Assembly: GCA_036510735.1 (NCBI GenBank)
Contig: DATCDK010000194.1
Coordinates: forward strand, 1 to 13,448
Direction: 5' to 3'
Source of the DNA: PALSA-607 sp036510735
Lineage (GTDB): Bacteria > Actinomycetota > Actinomycetes > Acidothermales > Acidothermaceae
DNA length: 13,448 nucleotides
Part shown: one piece after another, positions 1 to 7,522 of the stretch
How the letters are laid out: the number at the start of each line of letters is the position of its first letter
Position numbering within the stretch: the first letter of the stretch is position 1
Made by a program: the position numbers and the translations under genes
Notes under the pieces: generated by a model
The model's database searches: none
Seen by the model: only the letters and a program-made list of their open reading frames with translations
Told to the model about the DNA's origin: nothing

Positions 1-1110
1 CTGACTTTGCGGTGGGGTCTGTCCACGCCGCTCACACGCGCTCGCGATGCGCGCCGGCATGTCACCTGGCGGCAGGAACACCGGGTCATCGGGATCGATG
101 ACCGCTGTGAACGGCGGCACCCGGCCGGCCTCCACGAGCAACGTCTCGAGGTCGGCCGGCAGGCCCAAGGAATTCCAGGTGCGCACGCATTCCTGAAGTA
201 GCCACAGCCCCATGACATTGCGTAAAAATCGAGTGGTGCCGTCGACGCCTGCCTCGTTGGTGAAGTTCGCCGACCGCGCGGCGTCTGTCAGTACTGGCTG
301 GTCAAGTTCGAGCCCGACCAGCGACCAGGTGCCGCACGAGACGTAGCCGAAGTTCGGGACTACTGCAGGCACGCCGACAACGGCTGACGCGGTGTCGTGC
401 GACCCGACTGTCGTGACGGCGACCGGCCCGATCAGACCTGTTTGCGCCAACACGTCGCTGCGAAGATGGCCCGCCGGCGCGCCAGGATGGCGAAGCGGCG
501 GAAACAGTTGTGGGTCGATCCCAAGCTGGTTCATGAGGCCAGTCGCCCACTGCCCGGTGTTGACGTCGAGCAGCTGGGTGGTCGAGGCATTCGTGCTCTC
601 AGCGCCGATGTCTCCAGTGAGCCAAAAGCTCACCAGATCAGGCAGCAGCAGCACAGCCTTCGCCGCTGCCATCGCCGGTGTGCCCAACGCTGCAACCAGT
701 TGGTACAGCGTGTTGATCGGTAAGAACTGGATGCCAGTGATCTGGTACAGATCCGCCGCGGGCACTTTCTGGAGAACGCGTTCCATGACACCGGCTGTCC
801 GCTCGTCGCGGTAGTGCACAGGGTTCGCCAGCAATGCACCGGTTGCGTCGAGCAGCCCGTAGTCGACTGCCCACGAATCGATGCCGACGCTGTCGAGTTG
901 GCCGACCTCCCTGCCCGCCGCACGCAGGCCTTCGATCACGCCGCGGTACAACGCGAGGATGTCCCACTGCAACACTCCCGCGACGCGCACCGGGATGTTC
1001 GCGAATCGATTGACCTCACGCAACTCAAGACGGCCGTCGCCGACCTGCCCGACCAATACCCGCCCGCTCGACGCTCCGAGGTCGACCGCCGCGACGCTCA
1101 CCTGCGTCAA
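1..1110 (-). CDS. rhaB: L-rhamnulokinase (FGGY family), 3' end cut off by the window edge
   Basis: Phosphorylates L-rhamnulose with ATP to L-rhamnulose 1-phosphate in the cytoplasm. The frame stays open from position 1110 to the window edge (370 residues seen; family members are about 480-490). The N-terminal phosphate-binding motif DLGASSGRV is at residues 10-18, the sugar-binding GIDSWAVDYG at 76-85, and YRDERT at 100-105. The likely catalytic base is Asp239 in GSHDTASA, followed by GTWSLVG near 260 and NEAGVDGTTRFLRNVMGLW around 285-303, which is typical of rhamnulokinases rather than other FGGY kinases. The start is taken as TTG at 1110: it overlaps the upstream stop as TTGA and has GAGG 7 bases before it. 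A GTG three codons later (1101) lacks a ribosome binding site. It is the last gene of the operon seen here. The family and substrate calls are firm; L-fuculose as an alternative substrate cannot be excluded. Confidence 0.95.
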   Translation of the reverse strand, partial: MTQVSVAAVDLGASSGRVLVGQVGDGRLELREVNRFANIPVRVAGVLQWDILALYRGVIEGLRAAGREVGQLDSVGIDSWAVDYGLLDATGALLANPVHYRDERTAGVMERVLQKVPAADLYQITGIQFLPINTLYQLVAALGTPAMAAAKAVLLLPDLVSFWLTGDIGAESTNASTTQLLDVNTGQWATGLMNQLGIDPQLFPPLRHPGAPAGHLRSDVLAQTGLIGPVAVTTVGSHDTASAVVGVPAVVPNFGYVSCGTWSLVGLELDQPVLTDAARSANFTNEAGVDGTTRFLRNVMGLWLLQECVRTWNSLGLPADLETLLVEAGRVPPFTAVIDPDDPVFLPPGDMPARIASACERRGQTPPQSQ

Positions 1111-2561
1111 GGGCGGACCTCGACGAGCTCGAGCTCGAGCAACTCCGCAGTCGCGCGCAGTTCAGCGATGCGATGTCCGGTGCCCAGCGCCCAGTGGTGA
1201 CCGACACCCGAGCCGCTCCATGCGTCGGTCCACACGCCGGGGTCACAGCCGAAATCGACGCGGGACGTCGTATTGCCGACGCGTAAGAGCGGACCGCCAA
1301 CGACTTCGCCTTCCGCAGCGATGCCGACGTAGCTACCGTCTCTCCGCTGGCCGATGCCGAATGCGGTGACCGGTCCGTGCTTCACATCGAACTCGACCGA
1401 CACACCCCAACCGCGTTTGCCGTGGTAGACCCCGAGACCGCGTAGCAGCGGACGCTGATCACTGATCGCTAGATGCGCCGGACCGTCATGGCCCATTTCG
1501 ACGACCCCATCGCGGAAATTGAGTGCCTGGAACTCCGTGAACGATCCCCCGGCGCCCAAGCGATCCATCACCAGCATGGCCAGCGATGTGCGCAGCTCGT
1601 ACTCACCGACCACCGGAATGCCGCGTGCCGTCAACAGCGATGCACCGAGGATCATCCCGGCACCGAGCCGCTCGTGCTTCTCACCCTCAAGGCCCCGGTG
1701 GTAGTAGGCGATCGAGTCGAGGGAGAAATCCTCGACCAACTGATCGAGCCCGACCGATACCCGCGCGGCCCATTCGAAGTCGACCGGGTCGACGCTGCCG
1801 TCGAGTTCGAAGATCTCGCGCGCAAGCTCGATGCGGGCCGCGGCTTGGTCGTCAGTGACAGCATCGACACGCACCCGAAGATCGTCGAACTCGACAACCT
1901 CCATGTGACCGCCCAGGTGCGAGGTGACCATTGTGAGGTCAGTCGAGACGTCGAGCATGCCTGGGTACAGATGGCCCATGGAGCCATGTCGTGCGTGGCG
2001 CAATGTGCCGCGCACGCTAGCGGCTTTGATCCAACTGCTGATGCGTTCCCAGGCGCGCGGGTCTTCGACGTAGCCAGAGACCGAACGGAATGGCACGCCG
2101 CATCGCTCGAACGCGTTCGCCATCTCCGGCAGCGGGCAGGCGCCGCAGTAGGCAAGCCATTGCCCGGTGTCGAATGTCGCGTGGTCCATCGACTCCGTCG
2201 GCTGCAGGTTGATGAGCAGCACCGGCGCACCGCTCCGCTGCGCGATCGGGACGAGCATCGTCGCGGTCATGTAGGTCGTCAGAAAACCGACGATGAGGTC
2301 ACAGCCGGCGACGCGCAACTGCTCCGCCGCCCGCGCGCCCTCTTCGGCATCGGAGATGAAGCCGACGTCGATAACGTCGCAGTTCAGCTCCGTCATGCGC
2401 TGCGACACTCGCGCAGACGACTGCTGCAGTTGGGGGAGCAAGTCGGGAAACTGCGGCCAGTAGGCGCCGAGGCCTCCGGCGACGAGGCCGACTCGCGGTC
2501 TGCGAGCGGTGATCCGCTGAAGACCAGGGGCGTGATCGACGTCGCGCTCAGTTGGCGTCAC
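1107..2561 (-). CDS. L-arabinose/L-fucose isomerase-family protein (extra isomerase in the rhamnose operon)
   Basis: 484 residues, close to the length of L-arabinose isomerase AraA (about 500). This family interconverts aldoses and ketoses using a divalent metal such as Mn2+. The four AraA metal/catalytic residues (E. coli Glu306, Glu333, His350, His450) have plausible counterparts with similar spacing: Glu320 in GEYELRT, Glu343 in SFTEFQ, His358 in EMGHDG, and His455 or His456 in GVGHHWALGTGH. The N-terminal half resembles the Rossmann-like substrate domain (RPRVGLVAGGLGAYWPQF at 21-38). The protein is therefore probably active. It starts with GTG at 2561 behind a good GAGGAG 6 bases upstream, 45 bases after the aldolase gene, and its stop overlaps the rhaB start. 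A separate RhaI is encoded in the same operon, so this enzyme is redundant for L-rhamnose. It may act on another sugar such as L-fucose or L-arabinose, which is inference. Family call firm; substrate unknown. Confidence 0.85.
   Translation of the reverse strand: MTPTERDVDHAPGLQRITARRPRVGLVAGGLGAYWPQFPDLLPQLQQSSARVSQRMTELNCDVIDVGFISDAEEGARAAEQLRVAGCDLIVGFLTTYMTATMLVPIAQRSGAPVLLINLQPTESMDHATFDTGQWLAYCGACPLPEMANAFERCGVPFRSVSGYVEDPRAWERISSWIKAASVRGTLRHARHGSMGHLYPGMLDVSTDLTMVTSHLGGHMEVVEFDDLRVRVDAVTDDQAAARIELAREIFELDGSVDPVDFEWAARVSVGLDQLVEDFSLDSIAYYHRGLEGEKHERLGAGMILGASLLTARGIPVVGEYELRTSLAMLVMDRLGAGGSFTEFQALNFRDGVVEMGHDGPAHLAISDQRPLLRGLGVYHGKRGWGVSVEFDVKHGPVTAFGIGQRRDGSYVGIAAEGEVVGGPLLRVGNTTSRVDFGCDPGVWTDAWSGSGVGHHWALGTGHRIAELRATAELLELELVEVRP
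1118..1121 (-). promoter_or_regulatory. Ribosome binding site supporting the TTG start of rhaB
   Basis: GAGG on the minus strand ends 7 bases before the TTG at 1110. It lies inside the last codons of the preceding isomerase gene, so rhaB translation is probably coupled to that gene. It is the main reason for choosing TTG over the GTG at 1101. Confidence 0.5.
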
Positions 2562-2567
2562 CGGTCT

Positions 2568-2573
2568 CTCCTC
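2568..2573 (-). promoter_or_regulatory. Ribosome binding site of the AraA-like isomerase gene
   Basis: GAGGAG on the minus strand, 6 bases before the GTG at 2561, supports that start. It is one of the strongest Shine-Dalgarno matches in the operon and lies in the 45-base gap after the aldolase gene. Confidence 0.6.
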
Positions 2574-2606
2574 ACTCGTCAGTTGGACATCACTACCGGA
2601 CGGCGA

Positions 2607-4661
2607 TCAGCGTAGGAAGGCGGCCGCCACCCCGGCGTCCACCGGAATGTGCAATCCCGTCGTCTGGGAAAGGTCGCCGCCGGTGAGGGCAAGGACGGCT
2701 GCTGCCACATGTTCTGGCAGCACTTCGCGCTTCAGGATCGTGCGTTGGGCGTAGAACGCGCCAAGCTCTTCTTCCGGGACGCCGTACACAGCCGCTCGTT
2801 GCGCACCCCAACCGCCCGCAAAGATGCCCGACCCACGCACAACACCATCTGGATTGACGCCGTTGACCCGGATCCCGAACTCACCGAGCTCGGCCGCGAG
2901 CAACCGCACCTGATGCGCCTGGTCGGCTTTGGCTGCGCCATACGCGACGTTGTTCGGACCAGCGAACACCGAGTTCTTGCTGGAGATGTAGACGATGTCG
3001 CCGCCACCACCTTGTGCCTGCATCATTTGCGCCGCCGCACGTGAGACCAGGAACGAACCGCGGGCCATCACGTCGTGCTGCAGATCCCAGTCGTCGAGCG
3101 TGGTCTGCGCCAACGGCTTGGAGATGGAAAGCCCTGCGTTGTTCACGACAAGGTCGACGCCACCGAACGCGAGTGCGGCCTCGTCGAACGCCGATGCGAC
3201 CTCCTCCTCACTTGTGACATCCATGCGTACCGAGATCGCCTTGTCGCGACCGCCGAGTTCCTTGGCGACGATCTCCGCGGACGACGCGTCGCGGTCCGCG
3301 ACCACGACGCACGCTCCTTCGGCGGCCAACCTATGGGCGATCGCGCGACCGATACCTGAGCCCGCTCCGGTGACGAGAGCGACTCTGCTCGCAAGTGGAC
3401 GTGGCACAGGCATGCGTTGCAGCTTGGCCTCCTCGAGCTGCCAGTACTCGATGCGAAACTTCTCCGCCTCCGAGATTGGTGCGTATGCCGAGATGGCCTC
3501 GGCGCCGCGCATGACCCGGATCGCGTTGCGATAGAACTCGCCGGCCACGCGTGCGGTCTGCGCATCTTTGCCGAAGCTGAACATGCCCACGCCGGGCACC
3601 AGCACGATGGCTGGATCAGCTCCGCGCATCGCCGGCGAATCGGCGTCCGCATGCCGCTCGTAGTACGCCTGGTAGTTAGCCCGATAGGCGACGTGCAATT
3701 CACGCAGGCGGGCAACGAGCTGTTCTACGCTCGAGTCGCTCGGGAGATCGACGAGCATCGGGCGGACCTTCGTGCGTAGAAAGTGGTCGGGGCATGACGT
3801 TCCGAGCTCGGCCAAGTGGGCGCACTTCGCACCTGCGATGAAGTCGAGCACCTCGTCGGCGTCATCGAAATGGCCGACCTGCCGGTGATCGGTGGAGGCG
3901 AGGCCGCGCACGACGGGTGCGATCGCAGCGGCGCGCCGATGCCGCTCCGCTTGCGGCAGTGCCCCAAATCCCGCCCTTGGCGCGCCGAACGGTTCCGGTG
4001 AACCGTTCGCGTCAATGAATGCCTGGGCACTGCGAATGATCTCCAGCGATCGAGCTTCGCACTCGTCACTCGTAGCACCCCACGCGGTAATTCCGTGACC
4101 GCCAAGGATGACGCCGATCGCGCCGGGATTGGCTCTGTATGCCTCGGCGATCTCCAGTCCAAGCTGGAATCCGGGTCGCCGCCACGGGATCCAACCCACG
4201 CGGTCGCCAAAGCACTGGCGGGTCAACGCCTCGCCGTCCGCTGCGGTGGCGAACGCGATCCCGGCGTCGGGGTGCAGGTGATCGACGTGGTCCGCACCGA
4301 CCAGCCCGTGCATCGCGGTGTCGATCGAAGGCGCGGCGCCTCCGCGACCGTGCAAGCAGAAGTCGAAATCGGCGACCATCTCGTCTTCGTGCTCGACGCC
4401 GCGATACACGCCGACCATGGATCTCAAGCGGTCCAGCCGCAGCACGGCGAGACCCTTCTCGGTCAGTGTTCCGAGGTCGCCGCCGGAACCCTTGACCCAT
4501 AACAACTCGACGGGGCTGCCGGTGACTGGATCGATCTCGTCGCCCTTGGCGGACGTGTTCCCGCCCGCGTAGTTGGTCACGGTCGGGTCAGAGCCGAGCC
4601 TGTTGCTGCGGGCGATGAGAGCAGCGACTTGGACCGCGCCGTCGGTCGGACCGCCTGCCAT
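2607..4661 (-). CDS. rhaEW: Bifunctional L-rhamnulose-1-phosphate aldolase / L-lactaldehyde dehydrogenase (SDR fusion)
   Basis: 684 residues, the usual length of the RhaD-aldolase/alcohol-dehydrogenase fusion family. The N-terminal part is a class II aldolase/adducin domain: NYAGGNTSAKG (30-40), WVKGSGGDLGTLTEKG (55-70), zinc-binding His128 and His130 in DHVDHLHPD, and a third His189 in GGHG. It splits rhamnulose 1-phosphate into dihydroxyacetone phosphate and L-lactaldehyde. The C-terminal part (about 425-684) is a short-chain dehydrogenase: TGAGSGIG cofactor loop (431-438), NNAG (507-510), Ser at 560/561, and Tyr574 with Lys578 as the YxxxK pair. Related fusions (RhaEW of Chloroflexi, RhaD-ADH of bacilli and actinobacteria) oxidise lactaldehyde to lactate. 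Residues about 230-420 link the two domains. The ATG overlaps the rhaI stop by one base (TGATG), so the two are translationally coupled. The activity is assigned from the family; the direction (oxidation to lactate or reduction to propanediol) is not proven by sequence. Confidence 0.93.
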   Translation of the reverse strand: MAGGPTDGAVQVAALIARSNRLGSDPTVTNYAGGNTSAKGDEIDPVTGSPVELLWVKGSGGDLGTLTEKGLAVLRLDRLRSMVGVYRGVEHEDEMVADFDFCLHGRGGAAPSIDTAMHGLVGADHVDHLHPDAGIAFATAADGEALTRQCFGDRVGWIPWRRPGFQLGLEIAEAYRANPGAIGVILGGHGITAWGATSDECEARSLEIIRSAQAFIDANGSPEPFGAPRAGFGALPQAERHRRAAAIAPVVRGLASTDHRQVGHFDDADEVLDFIAGAKCAHLAELGTSCPDHFLRTKVRPMLVDLPSDSSVEQLVARLRELHVAYRANYQAYYERHADADSPAMRGADPAIVLVPGVGMFSFGKDAQTARVAGEFYRNAIRVMRGAEAISAYAPISEAEKFRIEYWQLEEAKLQRMPVPRPLASRVALVTGAGSGIGRAIAHRLAAEGACVVVADRDASSAEIVAKELGGRDKAISVRMDVTSEEEVASAFDEAALAFGGVDLVVNNAGLSISKPLAQTTLDDWDLQHDVMARGSFLVSRAAAQMMQAQGGGGDIVYISSKNSVFAGPNNVAYGAAKADQAHQVRLLAAELGEFGIRVNGVNPDGVVRGSGIFAGGWGAQRAAVYGVPEEELGAFYAQRTILKREVLPEHVAAAVLALTGGDLSQTTGLHIPVDAGVAAAFLR

Positions 4662-5842
4662 CAGGCGCCCCAGCCGGCGGCTTGCCCGCCGGTGCGCTCG
4701 GCGGAGATCTTCTCGGCGTAGCCGGACGCCGCGTACGACGCCATCGGATTGCGGTCGACGCCCATGTGCTCACGAAGGTCGGCTAGTAACGGCCGCACGT
4801 CGGTGTTGTACGCGTCCATCAGCACGGCGTTCGCCCCGAGCACGTCGCCCGCCGCTTGCATCGCCGCGAGTTCGTCCGCGTCGATGAGCAGCGCCTTGGC
4901 GGTCGCTTCCTGCACATTCATCACCGAGCGAATCTGTCCGGGGATCTTTGGTTCGATGTTATGGCACTGGTCGAGCATGAACGCGACGCCGACCGAAGCA
5001 TCGAGCCCGCCGCCGCGCCGTACCTCCCACATGATCCTGAACAACTGGAAGGGATCCGCCGCGCCGACCATCAAGTCATCGTCGGCATAGAAGCGTGAGT
5101 TGAAGTCGAAGCCTCCGAGCTTGCCCGCCCGGAGCAGCAACGCGACGATGAACTCGATGTTCGTGCCCGGTGCGTGATGGCCCGTGTCGACGACAACCTG
5201 CGCCTTCGGGCCGAGCTGCAGGCAATGCGCGTAAGCAGTGCCCCAATCGGGGACATCCATCGTGTAGAAGGCCGGCTCAAAGAGCTTGTACTCCAGCAGC
5301 AACCGCTGATCGTCGCCAAGGCGCGCATACACCTCGGCGAGAGACTCGGCCAACCGGTCCTGCCGGTCGCGCACGTCGTCTTGCCCGGGGTAGTTCGTGC
5401 CGTCGGAGAACCACAGCTTCAGATCGCGTGAGCCGGTCTGGTCCATGATGTCGATGCACTCGAGCAGATGGTCGGTCGCCTTGCGCCGGATGGACGCTTT
5501 CGGGTTGGTCACCGAGCCAAGCATGTAGTCGTTGTCCTGGAACACGTTGGCGTTGATCGTGCCCAGCTCGACACCGAGATCATGCGCGTGCTGCCGCAGC
5601 TTGGCGAAGTCGTCGACGCGGTCCCATGGAATGTGCAACGCGACCTTGGGGGCGACGCCAGTCAGTTGGTTGACCGTCGCGGCGTCCTCGATCTTCTCGA
5701 ACGGATCGCGTGGAACGCCTGCTTGTGCGAAGACCTTGAAGCGAGTGCCCGAGTTGCCAAACGCCCATGACGGCAACTCGATCCGCTGTGCCCGCAACGT
5801 CTCCTGGACGGCGTGCGTGCGGGGGTCTGTTGTGGAAGTCAT
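4661..5842 (-). CDS. rhaI: L-rhamnose isomerase, RhaI type (gram-positive subtype)
   Basis: Converts L-rhamnose to L-rhamnulose in the cytoplasm using two divalent metal ions in a TIM barrel. 393 residues, the RhaI rather than the longer RhaA family. Active-site residues align with the Pseudomonas stutzeri enzyme (numbering from memory) at a constant offset of 35: Glu184, Lys186, Asp219, His222, Asp254 and Asp256, with Asp291 close to the last ligand. One ligand differs: Asp246 in GGFDFNSR stands where P. stutzeri has His281. The rest of the site is intact and the surrounding sequence is well conserved, so this may be a feature of the actinobacterial subtype rather than a defect. The ATG at 5842 overlaps the rhaM stop as ATGA. 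AAGGAG about 12 bases upstream lies inside rhaM. Function is strongly supported by the motifs and by neighbours rhaM, rhaB and the aldolase. Confidence 0.95.
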   Translation of the reverse strand: MTSTTDPRTHAVQETLRAQRIELPSWAFGNSGTRFKVFAQAGVPRDPFEKIEDAATVNQLTGVAPKVALHIPWDRVDDFAKLRQHAHDLGVELGTINANVFQDNDYMLGSVTNPKASIRRKATDHLLECIDIMDQTGSRDLKLWFSDGTNYPGQDDVRDRQDRLAESLAEVYARLGDDQRLLLEYKLFEPAFYTMDVPDWGTAYAHCLQLGPKAQVVVDTGHHAPGTNIEFIVALLLRAGKLGGFDFNSRFYADDDLMVGAADPFQLFRIMWEVRRGGGLDASVGVAFMLDQCHNIEPKIPGQIRSVMNVQEATAKALLIDADELAAMQAAGDVLGANAVLMDAYNTDVRPLLADLREHMGVDRNPMASYAASGYAEKISAERTGGQAAGWGA

Positions 5843-6201
5843 GGTCGGGGTGGCTCCTTCATTTCAAGTTGTGCGAGCTGGTCATCGAGATTGAAGACTT
5901 CCTCGAGGACCAGGAATCGTTCATCCGGGCGGCGGCCTTCGAGGCCGGTGAAGAACCTGCTCATCGACTCCTGCCAGCGCCCGTTCACCTCGGTCGCCGC
6001 CATTTTCTCTTGCGCCTTCGCTAGATCGTCCGCCTCGACGTAGCCGACTAAGAGGCCGTCGTCTCGGGCGAACAACGAGTATCGGTGCCAGCCGGAATCG
6101 TGCAGCGCCTGCAACATGGCAGGCCACACCGCTGCATGCCGAGTGCGGTACTCGGTGAGCAGCTCCGGCCGAACTTGGAGCAGGAAACAGTACCGACGCA
6201 T
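5839..6201 (-). CDS. rhaM: L-rhamnose mutarotase
   Basis: Small (120 residues) cytoplasmic enzyme that interconverts the alpha and beta anomers of L-rhamnose, supplying the form used by the isomerase. The length fits the 104-120 residue family. His22, Tyr41 and Trp76 fall at the same numbers as the active-site residues described for E. coli RhaM (from memory), in RTRHAAVWP, WHRYSLF and NGRWQ. The start at 6201 is preceded by GAGG 5 bases upstream. The gene is called rhaU in Rhizobium. It lies directly after the transporter block, separated from rhaS by a strong hairpin, and its stop overlaps the rhaI start by 4 bases. Compared with E. coli RhaM it has a short charged C-terminal tail (LAQLEMKEPPRP), whose DNA also carries the rhaI ribosome binding site. 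Confidence 0.95.
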   Translation of the reverse strand: MRRYCFLLQVRPELLTEYRTRHAAVWPAMLQALHDSGWHRYSLFARDDGLLVGYVEADDLAKAQEKMAATEVNGRWQESMSRFFTGLEGRRPDERFLVLEEVFNLDDQLAQLEMKEPPRP

Positions 6202-6215
6202 GGTGCCTCGCTTTC

Positions 6216-6257
6216 GGTGCTCCCGCGCGGCCTGATTGCAGGCCGCGCGGGAGCACC
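6216..6257 (-). repeat. Perfect 19-bp inverted repeat with 4-base loop between rhaS and rhaM
   Basis: The arm at 6216-6234 (GGTGCTCCCGCGCGGCCTG) is the exact reverse complement of 6239-6257; the loop is ATTG. It begins 8 bases after the rhaS stop and ends 14 bases before the rhaM start. No T-run follows on the minus strand (the next bases are CGAAAGCGAG), so it is not a classical intrinsic terminator. Position and strength suggest a 3'-end stabiliser or partial attenuator. That would keep binding-protein mRNA more abundant than downstream enzyme mRNA, as the malE-malF intergenic repeats do in E. coli. That role is inferred. Confidence 0.85.
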
Positions 6258-6264
6258 ACCTCAG

Positions 6265-7455
6265 CTAGAAGTTGAACTGCGCGACGTTGGAGGCGTCGAA
6301 CACGGTGGGCGGGCCGAGCACAACCGAAGGTCCGGTGCCACTCGCAGCAGGCAGCACGGTGTAGCTACCGAGTTTGCCTGCGGTGAAGGTGGCGCCAGCA
6401 GTCGTGATGTCGGTGCCTGAAGCAGCCTGTGCAGCCGCGTACCCGGCGAGATAGCCGAGGTTCGACGGGTTCCACAGTTCGAACCCCTTGACTGTGCCGT
6501 CCAGAACGTAGGTCTTCATCTGTGATGGCAGGCCGAGACCGGTGAGCGTCAAGTGAGAGAGCAATGACTTGTGCGTGTCGAGGTACTGCGCTGCGGTCGA
6601 GATACCGACGGTGGTCGGCGAGATGATGCCTCGCAGATTCGGGTACGCCGAGAGCAGCCCCTGGAGAACAGTGAGGGACGTCGCGGGGTCGTCGTTGCCG
6701 TAGACCGTCGTGACGAGCTTCATGTTCGGGTACTTCGCGAGCTGTTGCTTCATGTAGCCGATCCAGGCGTTCTGGTTCGTCGCCGTCGCAGCGGCCGACA
6801 GGATCGCGATTTGGCCAGTGCTGTTGATCTCCTTCGCAAGCAGGTCGACCTCAGAGGTGCCGATCTGCTGGGTGTTCGCCTGGTTGATGAAGAGGTGGTT
6901 CGGGCACGTCACGTCAGAGTCGAACGAGACGACCTTGATACCGGCCGATACCGCCTGTGCCAACGACGGGCAGAGCGCCGACGGGTCGTTGCCGGCAATG
7001 ACGATGGCGTCCGCCTTCGCCTGGATGGCTGCCTGGATGGAAGGAATCTGGGCCGCTGCAGTATCGGAGGTCCCACTGCTGACGACCACCTTGCCGCCGA
7101 GTTCGGCGAGTGCCGCCTGGCCACCCTTGTCAGCGATGACCTCGTAAGGGTTCTGCGTGTCCTTCGGGATGAAGTAGACGGTCAGGCCCTTCTTGATGTT
7201 TGCCGGCACGCCGGCCGCAGAACTCGCGGGCGCGGCAGGGGCAGAGCTTGCAGGAGCAGCCGCGGAACTCGCGGGAGCCGCGGCAGACGACGCCGCGGTC
7301 GACGGGGCTGCGGCGGCACTGGAGGTAGCAGCTGGCGCTGATGAGGCGGCTGGCGTTGCTGACTTCTTCGAACTGCACGCCGTGGCGACAAGGGCCAACG
7401 CCGTCATGGCAAGCACGGCCGAGGTCCTTCGGCTTCGCGCGGTAATGCGGATCAT
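6265..7455 (-). CDS. rhaS: Rhamnose ABC transporter substrate-binding lipoprotein
   Basis: 396 residues. Periplasmic-binding-protein fold of the RbsB/XylF type (Peripla_BP_4), anchored outside the membrane and delivering sugar to RhaP/RhaQ. The signal peptide is residues 1-26 (basic MIRITARSRR, then hydrophobic SAVLAMTALALVATA), with a lipobox ending at Cys27 in VATAC. A long Ala/Ser/Pro linker spans about 28-85. The mature domain starts at KGLTVYFIPKDTQNPYE and has typical segments such as ADAIVIAGNDPSAL and NLRGIISPTTVG. An open frame extends 62 codons further upstream, but the ATG at 7455 is chosen because it begins a proper lipoprotein signal and has GGAAGG/AAGGAA 5-6 bases upstream. It follows rhaQ by 67 bases and is closed by a strong hairpin. 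Family call firm; rhamnose specificity comes from the operon. Confidence 0.93.
   Translation of the reverse strand: MIRITARSRRTSAVLAMTALALVATACSSKKSATPAASSAPAATSSAAAAPSTAASSAAAPASSAAAPASSAPAAPASSAAGVPANIKKGLTVYFIPKDTQNPYEVIADKGGQAALAELGGKVVVSSGTSDTAAAQIPSIQAAIQAKADAIVIAGNDPSALCPSLAQAVSAGIKVVSFDSDVTCPNHLFINQANTQQIGTSEVDLLAKEINSTGQIAILSAAATATNQNAWIGYMKQQLAKYPNMKLVTTVYGNDDPATSLTVLQGLLSAYPNLRGIISPTTVGISTAAQYLDTHKSLLSHLTLTGLGLPSQMKTYVLDGTVKGFELWNPSNLGYLAGYAAAQAASGTDITTAGATFTAGKLGSYTVLPAASGTGPSVVLGPPTVFDASNVAQFNF
7201..7374 (-). repeat. Low-complexity Ala/Ser/Pro linker of the binding lipoprotein
   Basis: Codes for about 58 residues made almost only of Ala, Ser and Pro, with imperfect repeats of an ASSAAAP-like unit. 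It directly follows lipid-anchor Cys27 and ends before the sugar-binding domain, so it likely serves as a flexible tether through the cell wall. It is longer than in many ABC binding lipoproteins. Confidence 0.7.
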
Positions 7456-7460
7456 CTTGT

Positions 7461-7468
7461 TTCCTTCC
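7461..7468 (-). promoter_or_regulatory. Ribosome binding site of rhaS
   Basis: GGAAGGAA on the minus strand, 5 bases before the ATG at 7455. It decides this start over the longer open frame, which begins at 7641 inside the rhaQ coding sequence. Confidence 0.6.
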
Positions 7469-7522
7469 AATGTGGTTACTGTGCCGGGACTAGCGGGACT
7501 GTTCGGACTTGGCGCGGCGATT

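Noticed and set aside
1473..2615. 380-codon plus-strand open frame
   Set aside because: It lies wholly opposite the AraA-like isomerase gene, which has conserved catalytic motifs. The antisense product shows no recognisable domain and is rich in Arg and His, as expected for a shadow frame in high-GC DNA.
6571..7341. 256-codon plus-strand open frame
   Set aside because: Antisense to the rhaS binding protein; highly Arg-rich, no motif, no ribosome binding site. A codon-bias shadow.
7456..7522. Hairpin or promoter in the 67-base gap before rhaS
   Set aside because: The gap contains repeated AGTCC words but no convincing inverted repeat or -35/-10 pair; only the ribosome binding site is supported.
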